Part shown: positions 47,408 to 55,666 of the stretch, piece after piece
Layout of the letters: each line of letters starts with the position of its first letter
How positions within the stretch are numbered: position 1 is the stretch's first letter
From: an uncultured Spirochaetales bacterium
GTDB lineage: Bacteria; Spirochaetota; Spirochaetia; Sphaerochaetales; Sphaerochaetaceae
Assembly (NCBI GenBank): GCA_944392695.1
Contig: CALXXN010000010.1
Span: forward strand, 1 to 64,000
Length of the DNA stretch: 64,000 nucleotides
Reading direction: 5' to 3'
Translations under genes and position numbers: made by a program
The notes under the pieces: generated by a model
The model's database searches: none
What the model was told of the DNA's origin: nothing
The model's input: only the letters and a program-made list of their open reading frames with translations

Positions 47408-49243
47408 TTACATCCTCTTTCCACAAGTCTGACAAAAAGTAGCTTCAACAGGATTTGAAGCTCCGCAAGATGGACAAGTACTTACCCTACCTGCTCCAGT
47501 GATACTACGCACAGTTGTTTCCATTACCTGTGTATACCTATCTTGCTCAGACCTAGCATCGCTACGTACACGTTCAACTTCACTTTCCCTCTTATGGCCC
47601 TCTGCAATTACCATGGTTCGCATGAGATCCATTTGCTTTTCCATGAACGAACGCATTTCTTCACTCTTCTCTTGTACGAGGCGGACTTTCTCCTCGGCTT
47701 GCTCTGACGAGAACTTTCTAGCAAGAGCTTCAGCCGCAGCAGGAGTGATACATGGATTTGCTGCCATGATTTGTTCCGCATTCATCCCTGAATAAACCTT
47801 CAGTTTTTCCTCTTCGGAACTAAGATTCAACCTAAGTTTCTCTTGTTCTGCTTCGATGGCCAGCTTTTGCTTTTCGAGTTCCATATTGTGGTATGCACTT
47901 TCTCTCGCCAATCTTATTTCTTGTGCTTGACGAAGCGCATCTATTTGGCTTGATGTTTCTTCTCTATCAAGTCTTAAAGTTTCTCTCCTTAGATTTAAAT
48001 AGTATTCATCTTCCAGTTTTTTCCGTTCTATAGCGTTTTTATGGCGGATTGCTTTTATGTCCTCTTCCCTTCGGACTTGCAGTGATTCAAGTTCAGACTC
48101 ACCATCAAACATCGCTCTTGCAGCGAGCTGGGCATCGCTGATTTCCTGCATCTTATCCTTTTGTTGAAGCGAACGTACTAAGCTATCATATTCAGAATCA
48201 CGAAGAAGCTTGCTTTGACGGATTCCTGAAAGGGCTACCTCTTCATCCTCTTTTGTACGAGCTTCTCTTAATCGGCGCTGAGAAGCTAGTAAAAGGGCAA
48301 ATGCTTGACGTTCTTCATCAGTTAACAATTTCCTTTCATCAACCTTCTCCATGAGAGCTGAGAAATCAGCCTCACTTGATGCATGGCGGAGCTGCTGTTC
48401 CATGTCCTCTCTGTTCAAACGAAGCATGAAGTCATTGCGACGTCGAATTTGAGCAAGGCCAGCTTCTGAAACATGAAGCTCTTCATCTAATTTCCTGACT
48501 TCATCTAGAGGTTCATTAGAAAAAACAAATGAGCTGACATTGTTGAGAGAAAGATAAGGATATGAAGCTGTAAAGCATGCTTCAAAAATTGGCCTTGTTT
48601 CTTCGATTACAGCATCTTCGTCCAGAAGTTCCCTATATGATTTGTCTTTGGTATATCTTCTCAGTTTTGAAGTGATGTCGGTTTTTAGTAAAGATGAAAC
48701 AAAGCTGCTTGTAACATCTTTCTGCTCAACTAAAAGGGCTTTATGGAAAGCAAGAATGTCGTTGATTTGGCAACTGAATGACAATGCAGCAGATACTGAA
48801 ACATCTGCAGCAGGAAGACCTTCAATGTACACAGATAAAGGAAAGCCTGCCTCCCGAATCAATATGATTGATATAAAGTTTGAGGCAGTATCTCCTTTAC
48901 CCTTGAATACCCCTGCAATGAATCGCTTAAACCGACTAATTGCAGACGAATCAGAGAGAACATCAAAATCATAGCGTCCCGGTCCAAGTTCGCCCAGGAT
49001 CTTACCATCGATAGTTATCAAGGATTTCACACCTGGTGGAATATTGATTCCTTTGATTGTTCCCTCAAAATCATCTTGGTCGATTCTAACAGCAATCTGG
49101 CCTGGCAACATATTCCACTGCATGTAGTCAGCTATAATATCATAACCACGTAGTTTTTCTTGGTTTTTAACAGGCTTTCCACAAGCTGTACAGAAAACAG
49201 CCCCTTCCCTTAGTTCATTTCCACAATTCGAACACGTAGCCAT
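47408..49243 (-). CDS. SPFH-like coiled-coil protein with zinc ribbons at both ends
   Basis: 611 residues, AGGAGGGG before the ATG. N-terminal ribbon C4/C7/C18/C21. Residues about 40-250 resemble an SPFH/band-7 domain (LPGQIAVRIDQDDFEG, IPPGVKSLITIDGKILGELGPGRYDFD, and a strand-helix core), but with no N-terminal membrane anchor. Residues about 255-540 are a long charged coiled coil (KNAIERKKLEDEYYLNLRRE). A small UBA-like helical segment is inside it (MNAEQIMAANPCITPAAAEALA). The C-terminal ribbon is C590/C593/C604/C607. SPFH proteins form ring or cage oligomers. It is probably the oligomeric scaffold of this operon. Confidence 0.85.
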   Translation of the reverse strand: MATCSNCGNELREGAVFCTACGKPVKNQEKLRGYDIIADYMQWNMLPGQIAVRIDQDDFEGTIKGINIPPGVKSLITIDGKILGELGPGRYDFDVLSDSSAISRFKRFIAGVFKGKGDTASNFISIILIREAGFPLSVYIEGLPAADVSVSAALSFSCQINDILAFHKALLVEQKDVTSSFVSSLLKTDITSKLRRYTKDKSYRELLDEDAVIEETRPIFEACFTASYPYLSLNNVSSFVFSNEPLDEVRKLDEELHVSEAGLAQIRRRNDFMLRLNREDMEQQLRHASSEADFSALMEKVDERKLLTDEERQAFALLLASQRRLREARTKEDEEVALSGIRQSKLLRDSEYDSLVRSLQQKDKMQEISDAQLAARAMFDGESELESLQVRREEDIKAIRHKNAIERKKLEDEYYLNLRRETLRLDREETSSQIDALRQAQEIRLARESAYHNMELEKQKLAIEAEQEKLRLNLSSEEEKLKVYSGMNAEQIMAANPCITPAAAEALARKFSSEQAEEKVRLVQEKSEEMRSFMEKQMDLMRTMVIAEGHKRESEVERVRSDARSEQDRYTQVMETTVRSITGAGRVSTCPSCGASNPVEATFCQTCGKRM

Positions 49244-49260
49244 AATTCCCCTCCTGTCAA

Positions 49261-50718
49261 TTATTTCGATGTATACTCTGTCAAAATCGAATTATTTTCG
49301 CCGGTAACCAAGACTAAAACCTGGGGCACCCTCCCCCTCACGTCTTCATATATGACAAGGTTTTCGTCATTTATTCCCCTAGAATAAATTCTTGGCATGA
49401 CATCCAACATGTTTTGATGAAACTGCATGAGATAATCATCAAGTTTAATCTTCATCTCCTTAGATAAATCAGAAAGGCGTGAAAATGTTATTTGTCTGAC
49501 ATCTGGAAATTCAACCTTCAAAGAAGCATTTCTTGCTTTTGTCTCGAATGAAGTCCGCATCCTTAATTCAGGATCTCCAAAGAGGTTGAACTCTAATAAT
49601 GTTTTCAGCTCAATCTCTCTAACATTGCCCGCAAGTATGGATTCACGAGCTGCTTGGAATGCACTACCGGAAGAGGCTCCTTTCGATATATTAGAAAGGA
49701 AAACTGATGTCATTACGTCAGCACCTAGTAAAGAGCCATTCGAGGCACCAAATGCAATTCGACTAGAACCAAGAAAGGCTAAACATCCACCATCAATCGC
49801 ACTTAGAAGACCAGAGTTTCGTTTTTCAAACCCATTAAACCGGGCACCATAACAAGCCTCACAAGCCAACATGTATCCATGCTGTCTTGAAAGCAATTCT
49901 GGAACAAATGCTGTAGGATAACCACTTCCACGTTGACCATACCATTCGGCAGATTCCAAGTTGGCCGAACCATGGAGATTAAAATGAAGCAATGCACTTT
50001 CTGAAGGAAGTAATTCGGCTACATCCTCAGGGCCAGCATCGGGAGAAAGTAAAGGTTCTCCAGCTCCAAAAGAAGAAAGAATCACTTGTGAAGTCTTTTT
50101 CCAAACCTCTGCGCTAAGACAGAATGATTGCAAATCTTCATTTACAGTACGCCACGTGGCAGCACGATCAAGATATTGGAAAAGGGTTGATGCGCCACCA
50201 CGATAGGTTGGAAGTCGTCCAACTTGAAGCCAATATGCTGTATCAGGTAGCTTTGCTTTCCATGGAGAAGCTGTATTAAGTATGCTGTAACAAAAATCGG
50301 ACTCTATATCTTCATCTGTTTCTGTGGGGTCGTCATATCTTGCCATTGGAACAACAAAATCACTTCCTATGATAAACAGACTTGAAATACTTGTACGACG
50401 ATTCTTCACATCCTCAATAATGGCTATCACATCATTGAGACTAATATCTTGGCCATACTGAGCTAAATCGATAATACTATATTTTACACCAGACATTCTC
50501 ATTCGACTGGTATATTTCTCAATCAGTCCAATGATGATATTAGGATCAATACCTCCAAGTTCAAGCGACAGCTTTTTTGAATGTGTGATTATTAAGCAAT
50601 ATCTTTTCACTGTATCTTGCTTGGAAACCTGATGCGTGGCAGCACCACATTTTGGGCAATAACAATCAGATATTTGTAGGGGAGAACCACAAAAGGCACA
50701 AAATCTATCATCTGTCAT
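49261..50718 (-). CDS. Zinc-ribbon clan CD (caspase/gingipain-like) peptidase
   Basis: 485 residues from the ATG at 50718 (AGGAG 9 nt upstream; an ATG at 50727 lies too close to that site). N-terminal zinc ribbon C7/C10/C21/C24. The core has alternating strands and helices as in C25 and CHAT peptidases, with a His-Gly after a strand (LLHFNLHGSAN, H249) and a Cys after the next strand (YMLACEACYGARF, C289 most likely, C286 possible). These are the clan CD His/Cys dyad positions. A conserved-looking FNLFGDPELRMR near residue 380 resembles the end of C25 domains. No signal peptide, so it acts in the cytosol. First gene of the island operon; probably the effector. Confidence 0.82.
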   Translation of the reverse strand: MTDDRFCAFCGSPLQISDCYCPKCGAATHQVSKQDTVKRYCLIITHSKKLSLELGGIDPNIIIGLIEKYTSRMRMSGVKYSIIDLAQYGQDISLNDVIAIIEDVKNRRTSISSLFIIGSDFVVPMARYDDPTETDEDIESDFCYSILNTASPWKAKLPDTAYWLQVGRLPTYRGGASTLFQYLDRAATWRTVNEDLQSFCLSAEVWKKTSQVILSSFGAGEPLLSPDAGPEDVAELLPSESALLHFNLHGSANLESAEWYGQRGSGYPTAFVPELLSRQHGYMLACEACYGARFNGFEKRNSGLLSAIDGGCLAFLGSSRIAFGASNGSLLGADVMTSVFLSNISKGASSGSAFQAARESILAGNVREIELKTLLEFNLFGDPELRMRTSFETKARNASLKVEFPDVRQITFSRLSDLSKEMKIKLDDYLMQFHQNMLDVMPRIYSRGINDENLVIYEDVRGRVPQVLVLVTGENNSILTEYTSK

Positions 50719-50767
50719 AGCCAGCATCTCCTATAACAAAGACAGAACCACACACACCTAGAAAACA

Positions 50768-50798
50768 TGGTTATCCCGCCTTTTGAACCTTATCAAAA
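50768..50798 (-). promoter_or_regulatory. Promoter and inverted repeat upstream of the island operon
   Basis: Minus strand: TTGATA (50791-50796), 17-bp spacer, TAACCA (50768-50773), about 50 bp before the ATG. TTTTGA (50781-50786) and TCAAAA (50793-50798) form an inverted repeat over the -35. The rest of 50799-51010 is AT-rich with further TATAAA-like boxes and no gene. Confidence 0.4.
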
Positions 50799-51010
50799 GA
50801 CTACCACAGGACAAAGCCATACTCAATAGTTATTTATAGTACAAAGATAAATATAACAGTTCAGAAAACTTATACAATCGATAAGTCCTAGCACTCTATC
50901 ATTTCAGTCATAGAATTAACACAGATAGTATTTCGACTACAAAATCTTGGACGAATTCGTTTTCAATATACACTCTGTACTAAATCTATTATTCACAGTG
51001 AAAACTATCG

Positions 51011-53152
51011 CTATGAATATAAAAAGCGCTCCACCTTGTCAGGATAGCCCGAGAGCACCTGGCCTTCGTCATCAGGACGGGCGAAGGGTGGTATGCAGCT
51101 CAGGACGGTCTGGGCGTAGCGCCGTCCCATGCGCCCATCGGCGATCAGGGCCACGCCCCTGTCATCCTGGCTCCGGATCAGGCGGCCCAGCCCCTGCTTC
51201 AACCTCATCAGCATCAACGGCAGGTCGATCTCCCTGAAGGAGGCCCACTCGTTGCCCGTCTGTCTGGCGATCGCCCTCTTGCGCGCCTTCATCACACAAT
51301 CGCTTATGTTCTGGAAGGGCAGCTGGGTGATGATCAACAGCCTCAAGGCATCACCTTGGATGTCCACGCCTTCCCAGAAGGACTGGAGGCCGTAGAGCAC
51401 CGCGTCCCCGCTTGTTCGGAAGGTCTTCACAAGCTCACCTGTGTTCACACCACGCCCCTGCTTGAGCATGGGCAGCTTGACAAGGTCCTTCGTACGGCTC
51501 CAGACCTTCTCGAGCATCTCACGCGAGGTGAAGAGCACAAGGGCACCTCCACCACTCGATTCCACCAGGGGTGGGATGAGCGAGGCCAGGTAATCGGCGT
51601 ACTCATCCTTCTTCTTCGTGTTGAAGTCCACAGCCTCCTGGCATATCGGATAGAGCAACAGTGCCTTGGATGCGTAGTCGAAGGGAGAGGGGTAGAAGCC
51701 TGTCACCAGGTCATCCTTGCCATCAAGCCCCGTCTGTTTCAGGAAGAAGGAGAAGTCCTTGCCTGTCTTCAGCGTAGCAGAGGTGCATACGACTGATTCA
51801 AGCTTGTCGAAGATCATGTGGCGTAGCAAGGGCCCTACGCTGAGCGGGCTTGCATGCATCACGACATCCGATTCATCACTCTCATATGAGTACCAGAAGA
51901 CCTGGTCGGGATGGGCCTCGTGGTCCAAAAAACCCTCGATCACCGCGGCCATGCCACGGACATCGTCGAAGAGGCTTCGGAAGATGTTCAAGCGGACAAG
52001 GTCCTCGTTGTCCAGCTCGTTTGGCAGGATGATGGGCCTCAGGCCCTCCATCAGGCGGCACACCTCCTCTATCATCGGCAGGAGGGATTCAAGCGTCGGG
52101 GCGATTTCGGCATCGAAGGAGCGCACTGTCTCATCGATCAGGCACTGGGAGCTGAAGCGCTCGACATCCTCGCGTTGGATGATGTTCACCAGGAGGGCGC
52201 GTGCCAGGTCTATGAAGGAGCGCAGCGTGGCCCTCAAGGCCTCGGCATCCTCCTTCCTCACCCCGCCCCGGATCTCGGCGACCCTGTCGGCGAGGCACAT
52301 GTCACCACCACGGTAGAGCTTGTTGTAGACCTCCTCCATCTGGCGGCCTCCAAGCTCTGCTGAGAAGTACTCGGTCGCAGCGCGGTCGATGTTGTGGCAC
52401 TCGTCTATGACCAGGTGGTTGAAGGGAGGCAGCAGGGCCTGTTCACTGTACTCCTCCTCGCCTGCCGCCCTCATCGCGGCATCAATCAAGAGGAGGGCAT
52501 GGTTCGTGACGACTATGCGGCTCTTCGTGGCCTTCTCCGCAGCCTTGTAGTAGAAGCAGTGGCCGAAGTGTGGGCAGCGTTGCTTGAGGCAGCGGTCCTT
52601 GTCAGAGCGGATCTCCTTGACGAAGGCGCTGCGCAGCAGGTCCAGGTCCATCTCATCGACGATGCCCGACTCCGTGTTGGATGCCCATCTGAAGACACGT
52701 TCCTCTATGCTGGCCGTGTCCTTGAAGAGCTCGTCCCCCTCGCCCCTTGCCTTCTTCGTATAAGACAGGACAGCCCTGATGCAGGCGTAGTGGGCACGTC
52801 CCAGGAGGAGGCTGTAGGGCACACCCTCCCCAAGCGCGTCGATCAAGGTGGGCAGGTCCTTGTCGACAAGCTGGCGCTGCAATGCCGTGTTGCTTGTCGC
52901 GACGACGGTGCGCTGCTTGTCATCCCGCCCTGCCAGGATCGCAGAGGCGAGGTAGGCATAGGACTTGCCTATGCCAGTACCGGCCTCGATCACGGCGATA
53001 CCTGACTCGTTGTAGCACCTGGCCACATCCTTGGCCATCTGGAGCTGGTCAGGACGTTCCTCCCAGGAGGCGGTCTTCTCCTCAAGGAGGCCTCCGGGGG
53101 CGAAAATGTCCTCGATCATCTCATCAGTGATACGTGAACGGAGGGGGCTCAT
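51011..53152 (-). CDS. dinG: DinG/XPD-type superfamily 2 helicase
   Basis: 713 residues. Walker A EAGTGIGKS at about 56-64, DECH box at 250-253, and four cysteines between them (C124, C188, C193, C199) fit a 4Fe-4S cluster as in DinG/XPD. The C-terminal motifs SFWEGVDIQG and RLKQGLGRLIR are intact. It should unwind 5'-tailed DNA, for instance R-loops or replication forks. Its last 128 codons and stop now come from the 384-bp repeat and the island edge, so only the tail changes (FLYS instead of FLFS). It is last in the murG-to-helicase operon and overlaps the regulator gene by 4 bp. Confidence 0.93.
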   Translation of the reverse strand: MSPLRSRITDEMIEDIFAPGGLLEEKTASWEERPDQLQMAKDVARCYNESGIAVIEAGTGIGKSYAYLASAILAGRDDKQRTVVATSNTALQRQLVDKDLPTLIDALGEGVPYSLLLGRAHYACIRAVLSYTKKARGEGDELFKDTASIEERVFRWASNTESGIVDEMDLDLLRSAFVKEIRSDKDRCLKQRCPHFGHCFYYKAAEKATKSRIVVTNHALLLIDAAMRAAGEEEYSEQALLPPFNHLVIDECHNIDRAATEYFSAELGGRQMEEVYNKLYRGGDMCLADRVAEIRGGVRKEDAEALRATLRSFIDLARALLVNIIQREDVERFSSQCLIDETVRSFDAEIAPTLESLLPMIEEVCRLMEGLRPIILPNELDNEDLVRLNIFRSLFDDVRGMAAVIEGFLDHEAHPDQVFWYSYESDESDVVMHASPLSVGPLLRHMIFDKLESVVCTSATLKTGKDFSFFLKQTGLDGKDDLVTGFYPSPFDYASKALLLYPICQEAVDFNTKKKDEYADYLASLIPPLVESSGGGALVLFTSREMLEKVWSRTKDLVKLPMLKQGRGVNTGELVKTFRTSGDAVLYGLQSFWEGVDIQGDALRLLIITQLPFQNISDCVMKARKRAIARQTGNEWASFREIDLPLMLMRLKQGLGRLIRSQDDRGVALIADGRMGRRYAQTVLSCIPPFARPDDEGQVLSGYPDKVERFLYS
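51024..51407 (+). repeat. Right copy of a 384-bp direct repeat
   Basis: Same sequence as 44192-44575 with one difference (51071). It is inside the 3' end of the intact helicase gene and bounds the island on the right. Confidence 0.95.
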
Positions 53153-54501
53153 CGTTGTGAGTACTCCTCAAGTTTGCGGTGCAGCGTCTTGCGCCCGATC
53201 CCAAGCACCTCGGCCGCACGGCTCTTGTTGCCACCACACCAGCCGATCGTGGCTATGATCAGCTCCTTCTCAGCCTCATCAAGCGTGGTGCCGATCCGGA
53301 TGCGCACACTCTCCTCCCCCGCTCCTTCAGAAACCTGGGGAGGAAGCTCGTCGACATCGATCAAGCGGCCACGCGCCATGACGACGCAGCTTTCCACCGT
53401 GTTCCTCAGCTCCCTGATGTTGCCAGGCCAGGAGTAGGATACAAGCGCACGGCGCGCCGCCGGCGTGAAACCTTCGACCTGGCGCCCGTCCTCATTGTTG
53501 AAGGTCTCGAGGAAGGACGATACCAGGAGGGGGATGTCATCCTTGCGCTCCCTCAGTGGTGGCACTTCAATGTGCACGACGTTGAGGCGGTAGTAGAGGT
53601 CCTCACGGAAGTTGCCCTTCCGGATCTCCTCCTCCAGGTCGCGGTTCGTCGCAGCGACGAGGCGCACATCGACATGGATCGTCTCCTCACCTCCGACACG
53701 TTCGAAACAGCGCTCCTGGAGGACACGGAGGATCTTGACCTGGGTCGAGAGGTCGATCTCACCGATCTCGTCAAGGAAGATCGTCCCACCATCGGCCAGC
53801 TCGAAGCGTCCCTTCTTCTGGCTGACAGCACCAGTGAAGGCTCCCTTCTCATGGCCGAAGAGCTCGCTTTCAAGGAGGCTCTGGGAGAGGGAGGCGCAGT
53901 GGACCTTTATGAAGGGGCCTGAAGAGCGGTTCGACAGCTCATGGAGGGCATCTGCGACCAGCTCCTTTCCTGTCCCGCTCTCACCTGTGATCAGGACGCT
54001 GGCCTTGGTCGGGGCGACCTGGCGGATCACCTCCATCATCTTCATCACGCTGTTGCTCTTGCCTATGATCTTCTGGTAGCCCTGCTGCTTGCGCAGGTTC
54101 TCGATCTCAGCGGTGAGCCGCTTGTTCTGCTCCTTGACCAGTTTGTTGGAGAGCGCCCCGGCGACAGTCAGGACCAGGTGGTCCAGGTCGACAGGCTTGG
54201 TGAAGAAATCGACAGCGCCATCCCTCATCGCCTGGACAGCGTCCTCGATCGAGCCATGGCCCGTGAGCACTATGACAGGCAGCGTGGGGTAAGCCGCATT
54301 GACCTTCTTCAACAGCTCGTAGCCATCAATGCCCGGCATGCGCAGGTCGGTGATCAGGAGGTCGACGGACTTCTTGTTGACCAGGTTCCAGGCCTGGGTG
54401 CCATCAGCGGCCTCAAGTGTGTCATAGCCCTCGTCCTGGAAGGCTATCGCAAGACCTGAGCGGATGTTCTTCTCGTCGTCAGCTATCAAGATTGTCGCCA
54501 T
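53149..54501 (-). CDS. NtrC-type sigma-54-dependent response regulator
   Basis: 450 residues from the ATG at 54501 (GGAGG 5 nt upstream). Receiver domain with ILIADDEKNIRSGL, phospho-acceptor Asp in LLITDLRMPGIDGYE and Lys in FFTKPVDL. AAA+ domain with GESGTGKELVADALH, the sigma-54 loop GAFTGA, FLDEIGEID and PPLRERKDDIPLL. C-terminal Fis-type helix-turn-helix (GNKSRAAEVLGIGRKTLHRKL). It should activate sigma-54 promoters; none was identified in the window. Overlaps the kinase gene by 23 bp. Confidence 0.95.
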   Translation of the reverse strand: MATILIADDEKNIRSGLAIAFQDEGYDTLEAADGTQAWNLVNKKSVDLLITDLRMPGIDGYELLKKVNAAYPTLPVIVLTGHGSIEDAVQAMRDGAVDFFTKPVDLDHLVLTVAGALSNKLVKEQNKRLTAEIENLRKQQGYQKIIGKSNSVMKMMEVIRQVAPTKASVLITGESGTGKELVADALHELSNRSSGPFIKVHCASLSQSLLESELFGHEKGAFTGAVSQKKGRFELADGGTIFLDEIGEIDLSTQVKILRVLQERCFERVGGEETIHVDVRLVAATNRDLEEEIRKGNFREDLYYRLNVVHIEVPPLRERKDDIPLLVSSFLETFNNEDGRQVEGFTPAARRALVSYSWPGNIRELRNTVESCVVMARGRLIDVDELPPQVSEGAGEESVRIRIGTTLDEAEKELIIATIGWCGGNKSRAAEVLGIGRKTLHRKLEEYSQR

Positions 54502-55666
54502 CAACACCTCCTTCGGCCAACACCATGCGTTCATCAGAAGGGACAGGGAGGGAGAGTGTGAATGTCGTTCCCTCCCCCACTTCACTTGTCACGCTGATAT
54601 CCCCGCCATGCTCCTTGATGATCTTGTACACGACTGTCAGCCCGAGGCCTGTACCTGTCGCCTTAGTCGTGAAGTAAGGTTCGAAGATCTTCGCCAGGTG
54701 CTCCCTGTCCATGCCACAGCCGGTGTCGCTGATGGCGATCTGGACAAAGTCCCCTGAACCATGGACATCGATCACCAGGCGTCCACCACCCTCCATCGCG
54801 TTCTCAGCGTTCTTGATGATGTTCAAGAGCGCCTGCCTCATGTAGTTCGGATCCAGCATCAACTGGGGCAGGAAGGGCTCGACCTTGACGGTGAGCCTTA
54901 TGCCCGCCTCCTCGAGCTCGGGACGGATGAAGTCCTCAAGCGATTGGATCAGCGGCTCTATCCTCTGCTTCTTCAAGCTGACATTCATCGGACGCACAGC
55001 GAAGAGGAAGTCGACGGCTATGCCATTCAAGCGCCCGATCTCCTCATCCAGCACATCGATGTAACGCTCCGCCTCCTCCCCTGTCAGGCTGCCCTTCTTG
55101 GTGAAGGCCTTTTTCAAAAGCTGGAGGTGGATCTGCATGGCGGCAAGCGGGTTCTTTATCTCATGGGCGATGCCCGCAGCCATCGTGGTCATCGAAGCGA
55201 GTGACTCACTACGCCGCAACCTGGCCTCCGACCTCTTCTCCTCGCTGATGTCCCTGACAGCCAGGTCCACATAGTCACCTTCCTGTGTCGTCAGGCGGCG
55301 CGATGCCATGAGTATCGTACGCACCTCGCTTCCTACCTGGAAATAGAATTCCTTCTCACCTTCCGCCCTGTCCAGAGTGAGTCCTGAGACATAGTCCAGC
55401 ACCTCATCATCTGTGATCAGCTCATCCAGGCGCCGCCCCTCGGCCCTGCCGAGGTAGAGCCTGTTCGTCGGCAGCAATGTGCAGAAAGGCGTGTTCACAT
55501 AACGTATCACCTGGTCGGAGAGCACGCAGTGCCCCACCTTGCCGTTCTCCAGCAAGGACTCCAACATGTCAGTCTCTGCGACCTGCAGGGCCATGAGGCG
55601 CTTCAACTCGCGTTCCGGCATGCTGTCGATACGCGAGAGCGCCTTCCTCAGCATCTTGCTGCTCAT
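54479..55666 (-). CDS. Cytosolic PAS-domain sensor histidine kinase (NtrB/AtoS-like)
   Basis: 395 residues with no membrane helix. A PAS-like sensor (NGKVGHCVLSDQVIRYVNTPFCTLLP through DYVDLAVRDISEEK) is followed by the phospho-His box MAAGIAHEIKNPLAAMQIHLQLL, the N box LLNIIKNAENAMEGGG, and G boxes (ISDTGCGMDREHLAKIFEPYFTTKATGTGLGL). It is the cognate kinase of the overlapping NtrC-type regulator. The signal is intracellular and unknown; location beside murG, cvpA and a replication gene gives no clear hint. Confidence 0.95.
   Translation of the reverse strand: MSSKMLRKALSRIDSMPERELKRLMALQVAETDMLESLLENGKVGHCVLSDQVIRYVNTPFCTLLPTNRLYLGRAEGRRLDELITDDEVLDYVSGLTLDRAEGEKEFYFQVGSEVRTILMASRRLTTQEGDYVDLAVRDISEEKRSEARLRRSESLASMTTMAAGIAHEIKNPLAAMQIHLQLLKKAFTKKGSLTGEEAERYIDVLDEEIGRLNGIAVDFLFAVRPMNVSLKKQRIEPLIQSLEDFIRPELEEAGIRLTVKVEPFLPQLMLDPNYMRQALLNIIKNAENAMEGGGRLVIDVHGSGDFVQIAISDTGCGMDREHLAKIFEPYFTTKATGTGLGLTVVYKIIKEHGGDISVTSEVGEGTTFTLSLPVPSDERMVLAEGGVDGDNLDS

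Larger units (their letters stand above)
44576..51023. mobile_element. AT-rich three-gene island inserted in the helicase gene
   Basis: 6,448 bp between the two copies of the 384-bp repeat. Base composition and codon use are visibly more AT-rich than both flanks. It carries one minus-strand operon of three zinc-ribbon proteins, an AT-rich upstream region of about 300 bp, and no integrase, transposase or tRNA. The structure is that expected from single-crossover integration of a circle carrying the end of the helicase gene. No inverted terminal repeats were seen. Confidence 0.75.

Noticed and set aside
44576-51023. Integrase, transposase or terminal inverted repeats for the island
   Set aside because: Looked for at both edges and inside; none is visible. 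The only boundary signal is the 384-bp direct repeat.
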